This document shows, piece after piece, positions 45,601 through 53,562 of a stretch of DNA of 64,000 bases. The notes beneath the pieces were generated by a model. It was given only the letters and a program-made list of their open reading frames with translations, was not told the DNA's origin and did not search any database. A program made the translations under genes and the position numbers. The stretch comes from Microbacterium sp. AB (GTDB lineage: Bacteria > Actinomycetota > Actinomycetes > Actinomycetales > Microbacteriaceae): NCBI RefSeq assembly GCF_032878875.1, contig NZ_CP118157.1, positions 2,170,001 to 2,234,000 of the forward strand, written 5' to 3'. The stretch's first letter is position 1; every line of letters begins with the position of its first letter.

Positions 45601-46141
45601 AGCGTTCGAGGGGCTCGGGATGACCCGGCGCGAGGCGATCTGGATGGCGGGCCCGGCGGCGCTCGACCGGCCGGAGTTCCTGCCGGGCACGGTCCCGGCC
45701 GTGCAGCCGCCGCTGTTCCCCGACCCGTCGAGCTACGAGCGGCTCGCCGCCGACCTGTGGGCGACGGGCGTCTCCACGGACGACCATCCGCTCACGCACT
45801 ACCGCGACTCCCTCGACGAGCGCGGAGTGCTGCCGTCGGCGGCCCTGCGCGACCACGAGAACGGCCGCCGCATCGAGGTCGCGGGTCTCGTCACCCACCG
45901 GCAACGTCCCGCGACCGCATCGGGGATCACCTTCCTCAATCTCGAGGACGAGCACGGCCTCATGAACGTCGTCTGCTCGAAGGGGGTCTGGAACCGATAC
46001 CGCCGCGTGCTGCGCGACAGCCCGGCGCTCATCGCCCGAGGCGTCCTCGAACGTTCGCCGGAAGGCGTCGTGAATCTGCTCGCGGACGCCTTCGAGGACC
46101 TCAGGGTCGGGGTGAAGCACACCTCGCGCGACTTCCGCTGA
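42620..46141 (+). CDS. dnaE2: Error-prone DNA polymerase DnaE2
   Basis: A 1173-residue C-family polymerase that copies damaged DNA in the SOS response. The PHP domain opens YAELHAHSSFSFLDGASSPE near residue 55. The polymerase core has GILCQGRGSAANSAVCYLL and the catalytic aspartates in EEPDIDVDFDSDRREEII near 455. The OB fold is near residue 1085 (TASGITFLNLEDEHGLMNVV). A low-complexity insert at about residues 878-935, rich in Asp, Ser, Arg and Pro, interrupts the region before the helix-hairpin-helix. The start at 42620 overlaps the imuB stop. Confidence 0.95.
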   Translation: MGWHNPPVPWSELERTLSGRRPDPAPVGADGGDSPAWSRKRGAYAPPKIERPPDAVPYAELHAHSSFSFLDGASSPEALAEEAERLGLHALALADHDGFYGLARFAEAAEATSVKTVFGAELSLGLTEPQKGHPDPAGSHLLLLARGEEGYHRLAGAITHAQLRGGEKGRPLYDPDELSERSDGNWAVLTGCRKGSVRQALEGALRGSGRPEAPRQELERLVSLFGRDNVFVELVDHGDPLDSRRNDALASLAAELHLPTIATNNVHYAAPRDAQLAAAVAAVRANRSMDDLDGWLPSHASAHLRSGAEMTRIFARHPGAVGRTVSLADELAFPLRRARPALPRQRTSAGQTPMSALRQLVWEGVDRKYPGRREEVRERVEKELGVIEQKDFPGYFLIVHGIVAQARRLGILCQGRGSAANSAVCYLLDITAIDAIFFDLPFERFLSALRDEEPDIDVDFDSDRREEIIQWVYDEYGRDRAAQVANVIQYRPKNAVRDTAKALGYSPGQQDAWSRQVEGWGASLETGPDHDIPDQVIAYATELLKAPRHLGIHSGGMVLTERPVGEVVPIEHARMEKRTVIQWDKDDAAWMGLVKFDLLGLGMLAALQHCFDIIRDATGERWELDTIPKEEAAVYDMLCRADSIGVFQVESRAQMGLLPRLQPRSFYDLAVQIALIRPGPIQGGAVHPFVQRKAALEAHRREHPGLSDEESIDAVVEYPHPLLKDVLRRTLGVPIFQEQLMQMAMAVGDFSGEDADTLRRAMGSKRGLEKIESLREKLYAGMAEHDITGVLADDIYGRIRAFADFGFAESHSLSFSLLVYASSWIKLHYPAAFLAGLLRSQPMGFYSPETLTADARRHGVQARRPDINLSGATEVLEPLDQASDADSDARRRVHSPDSGGVSPRAPTGRDACTDRAQPPVGTFDRNAPDESDAHRRDAAHAVRLGLAGVTGIGLETAKRIVAERDENGPYADLPGLVRRTGVSQGQIEALATAGAFEGLGMTRREAIWMAGPAALDRPEFLPGTVPAVQPPLFPDPSSYERLAADLWATGVSTDDHPLTHYRDSLDERGVLPSAALRDHENGRRIEVAGLVTHRQRPATASGITFLNLEDEHGLMNVVCSKGVWNRYRRVLRDSPALIARGVLERSPEGVVNLLADAFEDLRVGVKHTSRDFR

Positions 46142-46188
46142 CCGCTTCGGGGCTGTGGATAACTTTCGCGGCTTGAGCGCGACCTCGC

Positions 46189-46194
46189 TACCGT
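46189..46194 (+). promoter_or_regulatory. Leaderless -10 box of the 46202 gene
   Basis: TACCGT, then 7 bases, then ATG at 46202. It favours this ATG over the in-frame GTG at 46193. Confidence 0.5.
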
Positions 46195-46201
46195 GGTGCC
46201 C

Positions 46202-46723
46202 ATGACGACGCGTCGCCCCTTCGCCGTTCTCCCTGCAGCGCTCATCGCCGCGCTCGCGCTGTCCGGATGCACACCCGACCCGGGCCCCACCCCCACTCCG
46301 ACCGGATTCGCGACGGAGGAGGAGGCCTTCGCCGCCGCGGAGGAGACCTACCGGGCGTACATCGACGCCCTCAACGCCCGGAATGCCGGCGACGAAGAGG
46401 CCGATCCACAATCATTCCTGATCGGCGAAGTTCTTGAATCAGATCAACGCACTCGTGAAATACTAGAACAATCTAAACAGACAATCCAAGGATCATTGGA
46501 TATCCTTTCTTTTACTCCTGAAACAACAACCAGAATTGCGGACGCAATTCAGGTCGACGCGATCGTATGCATGGATGCAACGAACGCACGAATACTTGAC
46601 AGCAATGGTGGTGACGTCACCCCCGAAGACACTCCCTCGATCTACTCGCTGAAGATTGAACTCACATCCGCCGATAATACATTGAAAATCTCAGCAAGCG
46701 AGAATAGCGATAATCCATGCTGA
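46202..46723 (+). CDS. Hypothetical lipoprotein with AT-rich 3' two-thirds
   Basis: A 173-residue exported protein of unknown function. The signal peptide ends in a lipobox (IAALALSGC), then a Pro/Thr linker. The mature part begins ATEEEAFAAAEETYRAYIDA, a form common in small Microbacterium lipoproteins. From about base 46405 the composition changes sharply: the next blocks count 37-45% GC, with codons such as ATA, CTA and TCT that are rare in flanking genes. The reading frame stays open across the change. Its stop overlaps the next gene's start. The AT-rich part looks acquired by recombination. Confidence 0.75.
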   Translation: MTTRRPFAVLPAALIAALALSGCTPDPGPTPTPTGFATEEEAFAAAEETYRAYIDALNARNAGDEEADPQSFLIGEVLESDQRTREILEQSKQTIQGSLDILSFTPETTTRIADAIQVDAIVCMDATNARILDSNGGDVTPEDTPSIYSLKIELTSADNTLKISASENSDNPC

Positions 46724-47574
46724 GTCACCAAGTAAAAATTGCAACAATTCTATCTTGCTTTTTCTCTTTGCCAGTAGCGACAGCACCTTCCTTGGTTTCG
46801 ACCTGCACCCCAGAAGAAACGCTCATCGGTCTCTGCTCCGAGACGCGAAACGAGGGCGATCACGTCGAGATCGAGGCGGAGCACCACCGGCCGGGGTCCG
46901 AGCCTCCGCAGCGGGCTCCGTATCGGCCGATCGACGACCGTGACTCCGATGCATACGACGAGGGCGGCGGCTCCCCCGGAGAGGGGAACGAGTGCCGGGT
47001 CGAGACGCTGGGGACGGAGCGTCTGCGGTGCTTCCTCGACAGGTCCGTGCCGGAGGAGGAAGAGGATCCGCCGGAGGCGCCCGTCATCCCTCCCATCGGC
47101 GAGCGCGACGTTCTCGCCTTCGCTCCGGCTCCGCTGACGGTCGCGACCGAGCCGGACGGCGTCGCCGTCGTGGGGATGCCGATGAACGTGGTCGCTCCGG
47201 CGCAGGAGCATGTGGCGGGAGGGTCGCTCTTCGGCCTCCCGGTGAGGGTCGTCTTCACGCCCGCGTCGTTCGCCTTCGACTTCGGCGACGGGACGGTCCG
47301 CACCTCCTCCTCCGGCGGCTCGTCGTGGAGCGACCAGGGGCTCCCCGAGTTCTCGGCCACCGCGACGAGCCATGCGTACGCGTCGCGCGGCACGTACACG
47401 GTGGTCGCCTCGGTGTCGTACAACGCCGTCGTCGACTTCGGCGTGTGGGGCGCCTACCCCGTCGACGGTCTCGTGACGACGTCCTCGCCCGCCTCGTCGG
47501 TGCGCGTCGTCGAGGCGCACACGGCGCTCGTCGAGAGGTCGTGCATCGAGAACCCGGCCGGCCCCGGCTGCTGA
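46717..47574 (+). CDS. Secreted protein with PKD-like domain
   Basis: A 285-residue exported protein. The signal peptide (ILSCFFSLPVATAPS) is encoded by AT-rich DNA, while the rest from about base 46850 is GC-rich. A charged linker with EEEEDPPEAP precedes a PKD-like beta domain at about residues 178-235 (SFAFDFGDGTVRTSS, HAYASRGTYTVVASVSYNAV), where DFGDG and HAYASRGTY are the PKD hallmarks. The ATG at 46717 overlaps the upstream lipoprotein stop. PKD domains act in surface binding. Two C-terminal cysteines (CIENPAGPGC) may form a disulfide. Confidence 0.72.
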   Translation: MLSHQVKIATILSCFFSLPVATAPSLVSTCTPEETLIGLCSETRNEGDHVEIEAEHHRPGSEPPQRAPYRPIDDRDSDAYDEGGGSPGEGNECRVETLGTERLRCFLDRSVPEEEEDPPEAPVIPPIGERDVLAFAPAPLTVATEPDGVAVVGMPMNVVAPAQEHVAGGSLFGLPVRVVFTPASFAFDFGDGTVRTSSSGGSSWSDQGLPEFSATATSHAYASRGTYTVVASVSYNAVVDFGVWGAYPVDGLVTTSSPASSVRVVEAHTALVERSCIENPAGPGC

Positions 47575-47615
47575 CGACGAGGCGACGCAGGCGGACGATC
47601 ACGGCCCTCCCCTGG

Positions 47616-47621
47616 CAGGAT
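47616..47621 (+). promoter_or_regulatory. Leaderless -10 box of the exonuclease gene
   Basis: CAGGAT, then 6 bases, then GTG at 47628, which supports the GTG start. Confidence 0.45.
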
Positions 47622-47627
47622 GAGCGT

Positions 47628-48551
47628 GTGACGACCCCGCGCCTCATGCTGCTCGACACCGCGAGCCTCTACTTCCGCGCCTTCCACGGTGTCCCCGTCA
47701 CCGTCCGCTCCGCCGACGGCACGCCCGTCAACGCGGCGCGCGGGCTCCTCGACATGATCGCGAAGCTCGTCACGACGTACGAGCCCACGCACCTCGTCGC
47801 CTGCTGGGACGACGACTGGCGTCCGCAGTGGCGCGTGGACCTCCTTCCGTCCTACAAGGCGCATCGCGTCGTCGCGGCGGTGCCCGCCGGCCCCGACGTC
47901 GAGGAGGTTCCGGATCCGCTCGACGCGCAGATCCCGATCATCCGCGAGGAGCTCTCCGCCCTCGGGGTCCCCGTGGTCGGCGCCGCGGATCATGAGGCCG
48001 ATGACGTCATCGGGTCGCTCGCGTCGCAGGCGACGATGCCCGTGGACGTCGTCACCGGAGACCGCGACCTGTTCCAGCTCGTCGACGACGAACGCCGCGT
48101 CCGCGTGATCTCGACGGTCAAGGGGATGAGCAGGCTCGAGATCTTCTCCGAGGAGGTCGTCCTCGAGAAGTACGGGGTGCGCGCTGGGCAGTACGCCGAC
48201 TTCGCGACGTTGCGCGGCGACGCCTCCGACGGCCTTCCCGGCGTCGCCGGCGTCGGGGAGAAGACCGCGGCGGCGCTCCTCGCGGCGCACGGCGATCTCG
48301 CGGGCGTCCGCGCCGCTGCGGCGGACGGCGTGGGGATGACGCGGGCGCAGGCGGCGAGGATCGTCGCGGGCGCGGACTACCTCGAGGTCGCCCCGCGCGT
48401 CGTCGCCGTCGTGCGCGACCTGGACCTCGGCGTCGTCGACGGCGAACTGCGCGCCCTCGACGACGCCCGGCGCGCACGCGCGGTCGCCCTCGCGGAGCGG
48501 TGGGCCCTCGGCACGTCGATGGCGCGGGCGATCGCCGCGCTCGACCGCTGA
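47628..48551 (+). CDS. 5'-3' exonuclease (Pol I N-terminal type, stand-alone)
   Basis: A 307-residue FEN-family nuclease. Metal-site motifs are RLMLLDTASLYFRAF, ADHEADDVIGSLASQ, DVVTGDRDLFQLVDDE and TLRGDASDGLPGVAGVGEKT, the last leading into the helix-hairpin-helix. It has no polymerase part, so it is the separate exonuclease many actinobacteria carry besides Pol I. It probably acts on flaps or primers in repair. The start is GTG. It faces the MFS gene with only 13 nt between the stops and no hairpin. Confidence 0.92.
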   Translation: MTTPRLMLLDTASLYFRAFHGVPVTVRSADGTPVNAARGLLDMIAKLVTTYEPTHLVACWDDDWRPQWRVDLLPSYKAHRVVAAVPAGPDVEEVPDPLDAQIPIIREELSALGVPVVGAADHEADDVIGSLASQATMPVDVVTGDRDLFQLVDDERRVRVISTVKGMSRLEIFSEEVVLEKYGVRAGQYADFATLRGDASDGLPGVAGVGEKTAAALLAAHGDLAGVRAAAADGVGMTRAQAARIVAGADYLEVAPRVVAVVRDLDLGVVDGELRALDDARRARAVALAERWALGTSMARAIAALDR

Positions 48552-48564
48552 GCAGCGGACCGGC

Positions 48565-49821
48565 TCAGCGTCGCGACACGACGATCGCGCTCGCGAGGAA
48601 GACCGTGAAGCCCGCCGCAAGCGACAGCGTCACGCCCAGCGGAGCCGTCCATCCGCCCGTCGCCTCGTGGACGGCGCCGATGACCGGTGCGCCGAGCGCG
48701 CCGAAGACGTAGCCGCCGCCCTGCACGAGCGCCGATCCGGCCCCGGCCTCGGCGTCGGTGCGCGCGTTCTTCACGAGCACCGTGATCACCACGACGAATC
48801 CTCCGCCGTGCGCCACGCCGCCCACGGCCGTCCACAGCAGGAAGAGGTCGGGGGCGAACAGCAGGCCCGCCGAGAGCCCCAGCCAGCACGCGCTCACGAC
48901 GGCCGCCGGTGCCGCGATCGGAAGCCGATGGGCGAGCAGCGGCACGAGCAGGGCGCCGACGATGCCCGCGCCCTGGAAGATGGAGGCGAAAGCACCCGCC
49001 TGGGTCGCGTCCGACCCCGTCGTCTCGCCGATGAGCGTGGGCAGCCAGGTCGAGAGCGCGTAGTAGCCGGCGGACTGGCAGCAGAACGTCGCGACGAGAA
49101 GCCACACGATCGGCCTGCGCAGGAGCGATCGGTCGCCCGACACGGTCGGCACGGGCCCCGTGAGGACGATGTCCTCACGGGCGGACGCGGCGGCACCGCC
49201 CGATTCGCCCGAGTAGCGCTCCGCCCAGGTCTCGCCCGGCACGCGGTCGCGCCACATGTGCAGCAGCCACAGCACCAGCCCGAGCAGCGTGATCCAGATC
49301 CACGACAGGATGGCGGCGGACCAGCCGATCTGCCGCGCGAGCGGCGCCGTGCCGAGCGTGACGATGAGCGATCCCACGTTGAGCAGGGCGGCATAGCCCG
49401 CCGTCACCGCCGCGACCTGTCCCGGGGGGACGTCGCGGCGGATGATCACGGGGACCACGACGTTGCCGATCGTGATGCCCGCACCGATGACGATCATCCC
49501 CGTGAGCATCCATCCGAATCCGGGGATGACGCGCAGCAGCGTTCCGACCACCGTCGCGGAGAGGCAGACGAGCAGCGCGATCTCCGCGCCGGCCCGCCGG
49601 ATGACGAGCGCGGCGATCGGGGTGACCGCCGCGAACATGAGGATCGGCAGCGTCGTCAGGAGGGAGACCGTCGTGGCGTCGACGCCGAACGCGCGCTCGA
49701 TGTCGCGGAGGACGGGAGTGACCGCGAGGATCGGCGCACGCAGCGTCAGCGACGCCGTGAGCAGCGCGATGACGACGAACCAGGGGAAAGCGCGCCCCGT
49801 CCGCTGCGCGGCGGCCGTCAC
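48565..49821 (-). CDS. MFS transporter, CynX/NimT type
   Basis: A 418-residue transporter with about 12 helices. The opening ALLTASLTLRAPILAVTPVL and the GNVVVPVIIRRDVPPGQVAA loop are those of the CynX/NimT group of cyanate or nitroimidazole transporters. The central loop between helices 6 and 7 is long and polar. The start is a GTG at 49821 overlapping the trpD stop (GTGA), so it is translated with trpD. The link with trpD has no clear functional reason. Substrate unknown. Confidence 0.85.
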   Translation of the reverse strand: MTAAAQRTGRAFPWFVVIALLTASLTLRAPILAVTPVLRDIERAFGVDATTVSLLTTLPILMFAAVTPIAALVIRRAGAEIALLVCLSATVVGTLLRVIPGFGWMLTGMIVIGAGITIGNVVVPVIIRRDVPPGQVAAVTAGYAALLNVGSLIVTLGTAPLARQIGWSAAILSWIWITLLGLVLWLLHMWRDRVPGETWAERYSGESGGAAASAREDIVLTGPVPTVSGDRSLLRRPIVWLLVATFCCQSAGYYALSTWLPTLIGETTGSDATQAGAFASIFQGAGIVGALLVPLLAHRLPIAAPAAVVSACWLGLSAGLLFAPDLFLLWTAVGGVAHGGGFVVVITVLVKNARTDAEAGAGSALVQGGGYVFGALGAPVIGAVHEATGGWTAPLGVTLSLAAGFTVFLASAIVVSRR

Positions 49822-50882
49822 GCGGCGCTGAAGCGCTGCGTGGCCGCCACCCAGTCGTCGAGCTTGGCCGCCGCGCGGCCGTCGTCGACGGCCGCCGCGG
49901 CCTCCTCCAGCGCCTCGGTGAGACGGTGGATCATGTTCCGCTGCGCCTGCGTGGGGTCCTGAGACAGGCGGAAGGCCACGATGCCCGCCGCCGCGTTGAG
50001 CAGCACGACGTCGCGCACCGCCCCGCGCTCTCCTGCGAGAGTGCGGCGCAGCACATCCGCGTTGTGCTCCGGCGAGCCGCCGAGCAGGTCTTCGATGCGC
50101 GCCGAGGGCAGCCCGACATCGCGCGGATGGACGTCGAACTCGTGCATGTCGCCGTTCGAGATCTCCCAGATCCGGCTGTAGCCGGTGGTCGTGAGCTCGT
50201 CGAGCCCGTCCTCGCCGCGGAACACGAGGGCGGTCGCACCGCGCGTCCGGAAGACGCCGGTGATGAGCGGCACGCTCTCGATCTGGGCGACGCCGACCGC
50301 GTTCGCCTCCGCGCGCGCGGGGTTGACGAGCGGGCCGAGGTAGTTGAACACCGTCGGCACGCCGAGCTCGGCGCGCGTGGGGCCGGCGTGTCGGAAGCCG
50401 GGATGGAACGCGGCGGCCCAGGCGAACGTGATGCCCGCCTCGTCCAGCACCTTCGCGACCGCCTCGGCTGGAAGCCGGAGGTCGATGCCGAGGGCGCTCA
50501 GCACGTCCGACGCCCCCGACTTCGAGCTCGCCGCCTTGTTGCCGTGCTTCACGACGGGGATGCCCGCGGCCGCGACGATGATGGCGGCGGTCGAGGAGAT
50601 GTTCACGGTGCCGAAGCGATCGCCGCCCGTGCCGACGATGTCGAGCACGTTCGGGTCGACCGGCAGCGGCACGGCCGCCTCCAGGATCGCGTCGCGGAAG
50701 CCGATGATCTCCTCGACCTTCTCGCCCTTCGCGCGAAGGGCGAGCAGGAACCCGCCGAGCTGAGCCGGCGTGACGTCGCCCCGCATGACCTGTCGCATCG
50801 CCCAGGTCGCCTCCGACACGCTCAGATCCTGTCGTGCCAGCACCGTGGTCAGGATCGAAGGCCACGTGAGTTCGTCGGTCAT
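49818..50882 (-). CDS. trpD: Anthranilate phosphoribosyltransferase
   Basis: A 354-residue enzyme that joins anthranilate to PRPP in tryptophan synthesis. The PRPP loop is DIVGTGGDRFGTVNISSTAA near residue 85. The anthranilate site has VVKHGNKAASSKSGASDVL and NYLGPLVNPARA. The helical N-terminal domain is complete. A leaderless -10 box (TAAGAT, 50890-50895 on the minus strand) lies 7 nt before the ATG. It is away from other trp genes, as is common in actinobacteria, and sits back to back with ctaE. Confidence 0.96.
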   Translation of the reverse strand: MTDELTWPSILTTVLARQDLSVSEATWAMRQVMRGDVTPAQLGGFLLALRAKGEKVEEIIGFRDAILEAAVPLPVDPNVLDIVGTGGDRFGTVNISSTAAIIVAAAGIPVVKHGNKAASSKSGASDVLSALGIDLRLPAEAVAKVLDEAGITFAWAAAFHPGFRHAGPTRAELGVPTVFNYLGPLVNPARAEANAVGVAQIESVPLITGVFRTRGATALVFRGEDGLDELTTTGYSRIWEISNGDMHEFDVHPRDVGLPSARIEDLLGGSPEHNADVLRRTLAGERGAVRDVVLLNAAAGIVAFRLSQDPTQAQRNMIHRLTEALEEAAAAVDDGRAAAKLDDWVAATQRFSAA

Positions 50883-50889
50883 GACCTCG

Positions 50890-50895
50890 ATCTTA
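50890..50895 (-). promoter_or_regulatory. Leaderless -10 box of trpD
   Basis: The minus strand reads TAAGAT, then 7 bases, then the ATG at 50882. Confidence 0.5.
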
Positions 50896-50998
50896 CGGCG
50901 CTTGCGAAGCACACTCACAGCCGCTGATAAGGTCACCCTAAGTCGAAACGATGGCGTTCCGATACGCTTCGGTGCCAGAATCACCCGCCGGGATCGGC

Positions 50999-51004
50999 CA
51001 TAAT
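50999..51004 (+). promoter_or_regulatory. Leaderless -10 box of ctaE-qcrCAB
   Basis: CATAAT, then 6 bases, then GTG at 51011. It is one of the best -10 matches here, as expected for a highly expressed respiratory operon, and it rules out the longer reading frame upstream. Confidence 0.65.
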
Positions 51005-51010
51005 GGACGG

Positions 51011-51640
51011 GTGACGACCTCAGCTACGTACGCCCCAGCGCCGAGAACCGTGAAGCGCCCCGACTCCGTCGCCGTCGGCACGATCGTCTGGCTCGGCAGC
51101 GAGGTCATGTTCTTCGCCGGTCTGTTCGCCATCTACTTCACCCTGCGCAGCACCTCCCCTGAGCTCTGGGCGAGCCGCACGGATCTCCTGAACGTCCCGT
51201 TCGCGCTCGGCAACACGATCATCCTGGTGCTCTCGAGCGTGACGGCCCAGATGGGCGTCTTCGCCGCCGAGCGCATGCAGCCCTACACGGTCAAGGGCGC
51301 CGGCTGGAAGAGCTGGGGCATGGTCCCGTGGTTCTGGCTCTCGTTCGCGCTCGGCGCGACCTTCGTCTCGGGCCAGGTGTGGGAGTACGCCCAGCTCGTC
51401 GCGCACGGCATGCCCTACAACGCCGACGCGTACTCCTCGGCCTTCTACCTCACGACCGGGTTCCACGCCCTGCACGTCACCGGCGGGCTCGTCGCGATGC
51501 TGTTCACGATCGGGCGCGCGTACGCGGTCAAGAAGTTCACGCACAAGGAGGCGACCACCACGATCGTCGTGTCGTACTACTGGCACTTCGTCGACGTGGT
51601 CTGGCTCGCACTGTTCGCGGTCATCTACTTCCTCAAGTAA
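51011..51640 (+). CDS. ctaE: Cytochrome c oxidase subunit III
   Basis: A 209-residue membrane subunit of the aa3 oxidase with about five helices. Conserved blocks are [35 protein letters not shown] and [20 protein letters not shown]. It stabilises the catalytic subunit and proton uptake. The start is a leaderless GTG at 51011. It leads the operon ctaE-qcrC-qcrA-qcrB, 21 nt before qcrC, the standard actinobacterial order. Confidence 0.96.
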   Translation: MTTSATYAPAPRTVKRPDSVAVGTIVWLGSEVMFFAGLFAIYFTLRSTSPELWASRTDLLNVPFALGNTIILVLSSVTAQMGVFAAERMQPYTVKGAGWKSWGMVPWFWLSFALGATFVSGQVWEYAQLVAHGMPYNADAYSSAFYLTTGFHALHVTGGLVAMLFTIGRAYAVKKFTHKEATTTIVVSYYWHFVDVVWLALFAVIYFLK

Positions 51641-51661
51641 GAGCGGAGCAACAACACCCTT

Positions 51662-52468
51662 ATGGCACGAGAGAAGAAACAGCGCCGCTCGAACGGTCGC
51701 CGCAGCCCCCTCGCGGCGGCTGCGCTCATCGGCATCGGCCTCATCCTGTCGGGCGGCATCTACGCCGGCGCGTCGGCGGCGCTGGCGGCGACGACCGAGA
51801 CGTCGGCGGCCACGACGACGTTGACGGCCGAAGACGGCGAGAAGCTGTTCCAGGCCAACTGCGCCACCTGCCACGGCCTGGATCTGCAGGGGACCGACAA
51901 CGGCCCTTCCCTGTACGGCGTCGGCGCGCTCGCCGTGGAGTTCCAGGTGTCGACCGGCCGCATGCCGATGGCGATGCAGGGCCCGCAGGCCGACCAGAAG
52001 CCCGTGCAGTTCACCGAGGAGCAGATCCTCGCGATGTCCGAGTACGTCCAGTCGGTCGCGCCCGGCCCGGACTTCCCCTCCGACCAGCTCCTCGACGGCG
52101 AAGGCGACGTCTCGCGCGGCGCCGAGCTGTTCCGCATCAACTGCGCCATGTGCCACAACGTCGCGGCCGCCGGCGGCGCCCTGACCGAGGGCAAGTGGGC
52201 CCCGGACATCCAGGACACGAGCGCGCTGCACATCTACGCGGCCATGGTCACCGGCCCGCAGAACATGCCCGTGTTCAACGACCTGAACCTCACGCCCGAG
52301 GACAAGCGCGACATCATCTCGGCCCTCCTCTACCAGCAGGAGGCCGAAGCCCCGGGCGGGTTCACGATCGGTTCGCTCGGCCCCGTGGCCGAGGGCCTGT
52401 TCGTGTGGATCTTCGGCATCGGCGGTCTCGTGGCGATCACCGTGTGGATCACGGCGAAGTCGAACTGA
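51662..52468 (+). CDS. qcrC: Diheme cytochrome c subunit of the bc1 complex
   Basis: A 268-residue membrane-anchored cytochrome with an N-terminal helix (about 18-42), two heme-binding CXXCH motifs (NCATCHG near residue 66, NCAMCHN near 160) and a C-terminal anchor helix. Two c-type hemes in one subunit is the actinobacterial pattern, in which QcrC passes electrons straight to the oxidase with no free cytochrome c. Start ATG at 51662. It follows ctaE by 21 nt and precedes qcrA by 2 nt. Confidence 0.96.
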   Translation: MAREKKQRRSNGRRSPLAAAALIGIGLILSGGIYAGASAALAATTETSAATTTLTAEDGEKLFQANCATCHGLDLQGTDNGPSLYGVGALAVEFQVSTGRMPMAMQGPQADQKPVQFTEEQILAMSEYVQSVAPGPDFPSDQLLDGEGDVSRGAELFRINCAMCHNVAAAGGALTEGKWAPDIQDTSALHIYAAMVTGPQNMPVFNDLNLTPEDKRDIISALLYQQEAEAPGGFTIGSLGPVAEGLFVWIFGIGGLVAITVWITAKSN

Positions 52469-52470
52469 GC

Positions 52471-53562
52471 ATGGCGGACGAAGAGGACATGGCGAGGACA
52501 GACATGGCACACGAGCACGACACGCAGGCCGTCGAGAAGGCGCCGCAGCCTTCCGCCGGTCTCGCCGTCGCGGTCTCCGACCCTGTGCAGAACCCGGGAC
52601 TCCCTCCGCACCGGAAGCGCATCACCGACAAGGATCCGAAGGCCGAGAAGCGCGCGGCCCGTATCGTCTACGGGCTCTTCTACTTCTCGGTGGCTTCGAG
52701 CATCTGGGCCGTCGCCGCCTACATGCTGTTCCCCATCGAGGACGGCTCGATGGCGTCCATCCGCAACAACAACCTGTTCATCGGCCTGGGCATCGCCTTC
52801 GCGCTGCTCGCGATCGGCATCGGCGCGATCCACTGGTCGAAGGCGCTCATGGACGACGCCGAGGTCATCGAGGAACGGCACCCGACGCGCGGCAGCGAGG
52901 AGACCCGGGCTGCGGTCGTGCAGTCCTTCGCCGACGCGAACCGGGAGTCGGGCTTCGGGCGTCGCAAGATGATCCGCAACTCGCTCTTCGCGGCCCTCGC
53001 GGCGAGCATCATCCCCGGAATCACGCTGTTCCGGAATCTGGCGCCGAACGACGGGCAGAATCCGGTCGAGCTGCTGGGCGAGACCATGTGGCAGGAAGGC
53101 GAGCGCCTCGTCCGGGACCCCGACGGCACGCCCGTCAAGGCGTCGGAGGTCACGCTCGGCTCGGCGTTCCACATCATCCCTGCGTCGCTCGCCACGCTCA
53201 GCCACCATGACGGCTACCTCGAGGAGAAGGCGAAGGCGATCGTGCTGCTCGTCCGCCTGCTTCCCGAGCAGCTCACCGAGAGCGAAGATCGAAAGAGCTG
53301 GTCGTACGACGGCATCGTGGCCTATTCGAAGGTCTGCACGCACGTCGGCTGCCCGGTCGCGCTCTACGAGCAGCAGACGCACCACCTGCTGTGCCCCTGC
53401 CACCAGTCGCAGTTCGACGTCTCCGACCACGCGAAGGTCATCTTCGGTCCCGCGGCCCGCCCCCTGCCGCAGCTGCCCATCACCGTCGACGACGAGGGCT
53501 ACCTCGTCGCGCAGAGCGACTTCACCGAACCCGTCGGCCCGAGCTTCTGGGAGCGTCATTGA
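52471..53562 (+). CDS. qcrA: Rieske iron-sulfur subunit of the bc1 complex
   Basis: A 363-residue subunit with an extended N-terminal part holding three membrane helices (about residues 68-90, 100-120 and 170-190), as in other actinobacteria. The Rieske cluster ligands are in VCTHVGCPV near residue 290 and CPCHQSQFD near 310. It passes electrons from menaquinol to QcrC. The start ATG at 52471 is 2 nt after the qcrC stop. The stop overlaps the TTG start of qcrB. Confidence 0.95.
   Translation: MADEEDMARTDMAHEHDTQAVEKAPQPSAGLAVAVSDPVQNPGLPPHRKRITDKDPKAEKRAARIVYGLFYFSVASSIWAVAAYMLFPIEDGSMASIRNNNLFIGLGIAFALLAIGIGAIHWSKALMDDAEVIEERHPTRGSEETRAAVVQSFADANRESGFGRRKMIRNSLFAALAASIIPGITLFRNLAPNDGQNPVELLGETMWQEGERLVRDPDGTPVKASEVTLGSAFHIIPASLATLSHHDGYLEEKAKAIVLLVRLLPEQLTESEDRKSWSYDGIVAYSKVCTHVGCPVALYEQQTHHLLCPCHQSQFDVSDHAKVIFGPAARPLPQLPITVDDEGYLVAQSDFTEPVGPSFWERH

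Noticed and set aside
42203..46411. Minus-strand open frame of 1402 codons
   Set aside because: It lies opposite imuB and dnaE2, whose motifs and overlaps are unmistakable. Composition is that of a shadow frame.
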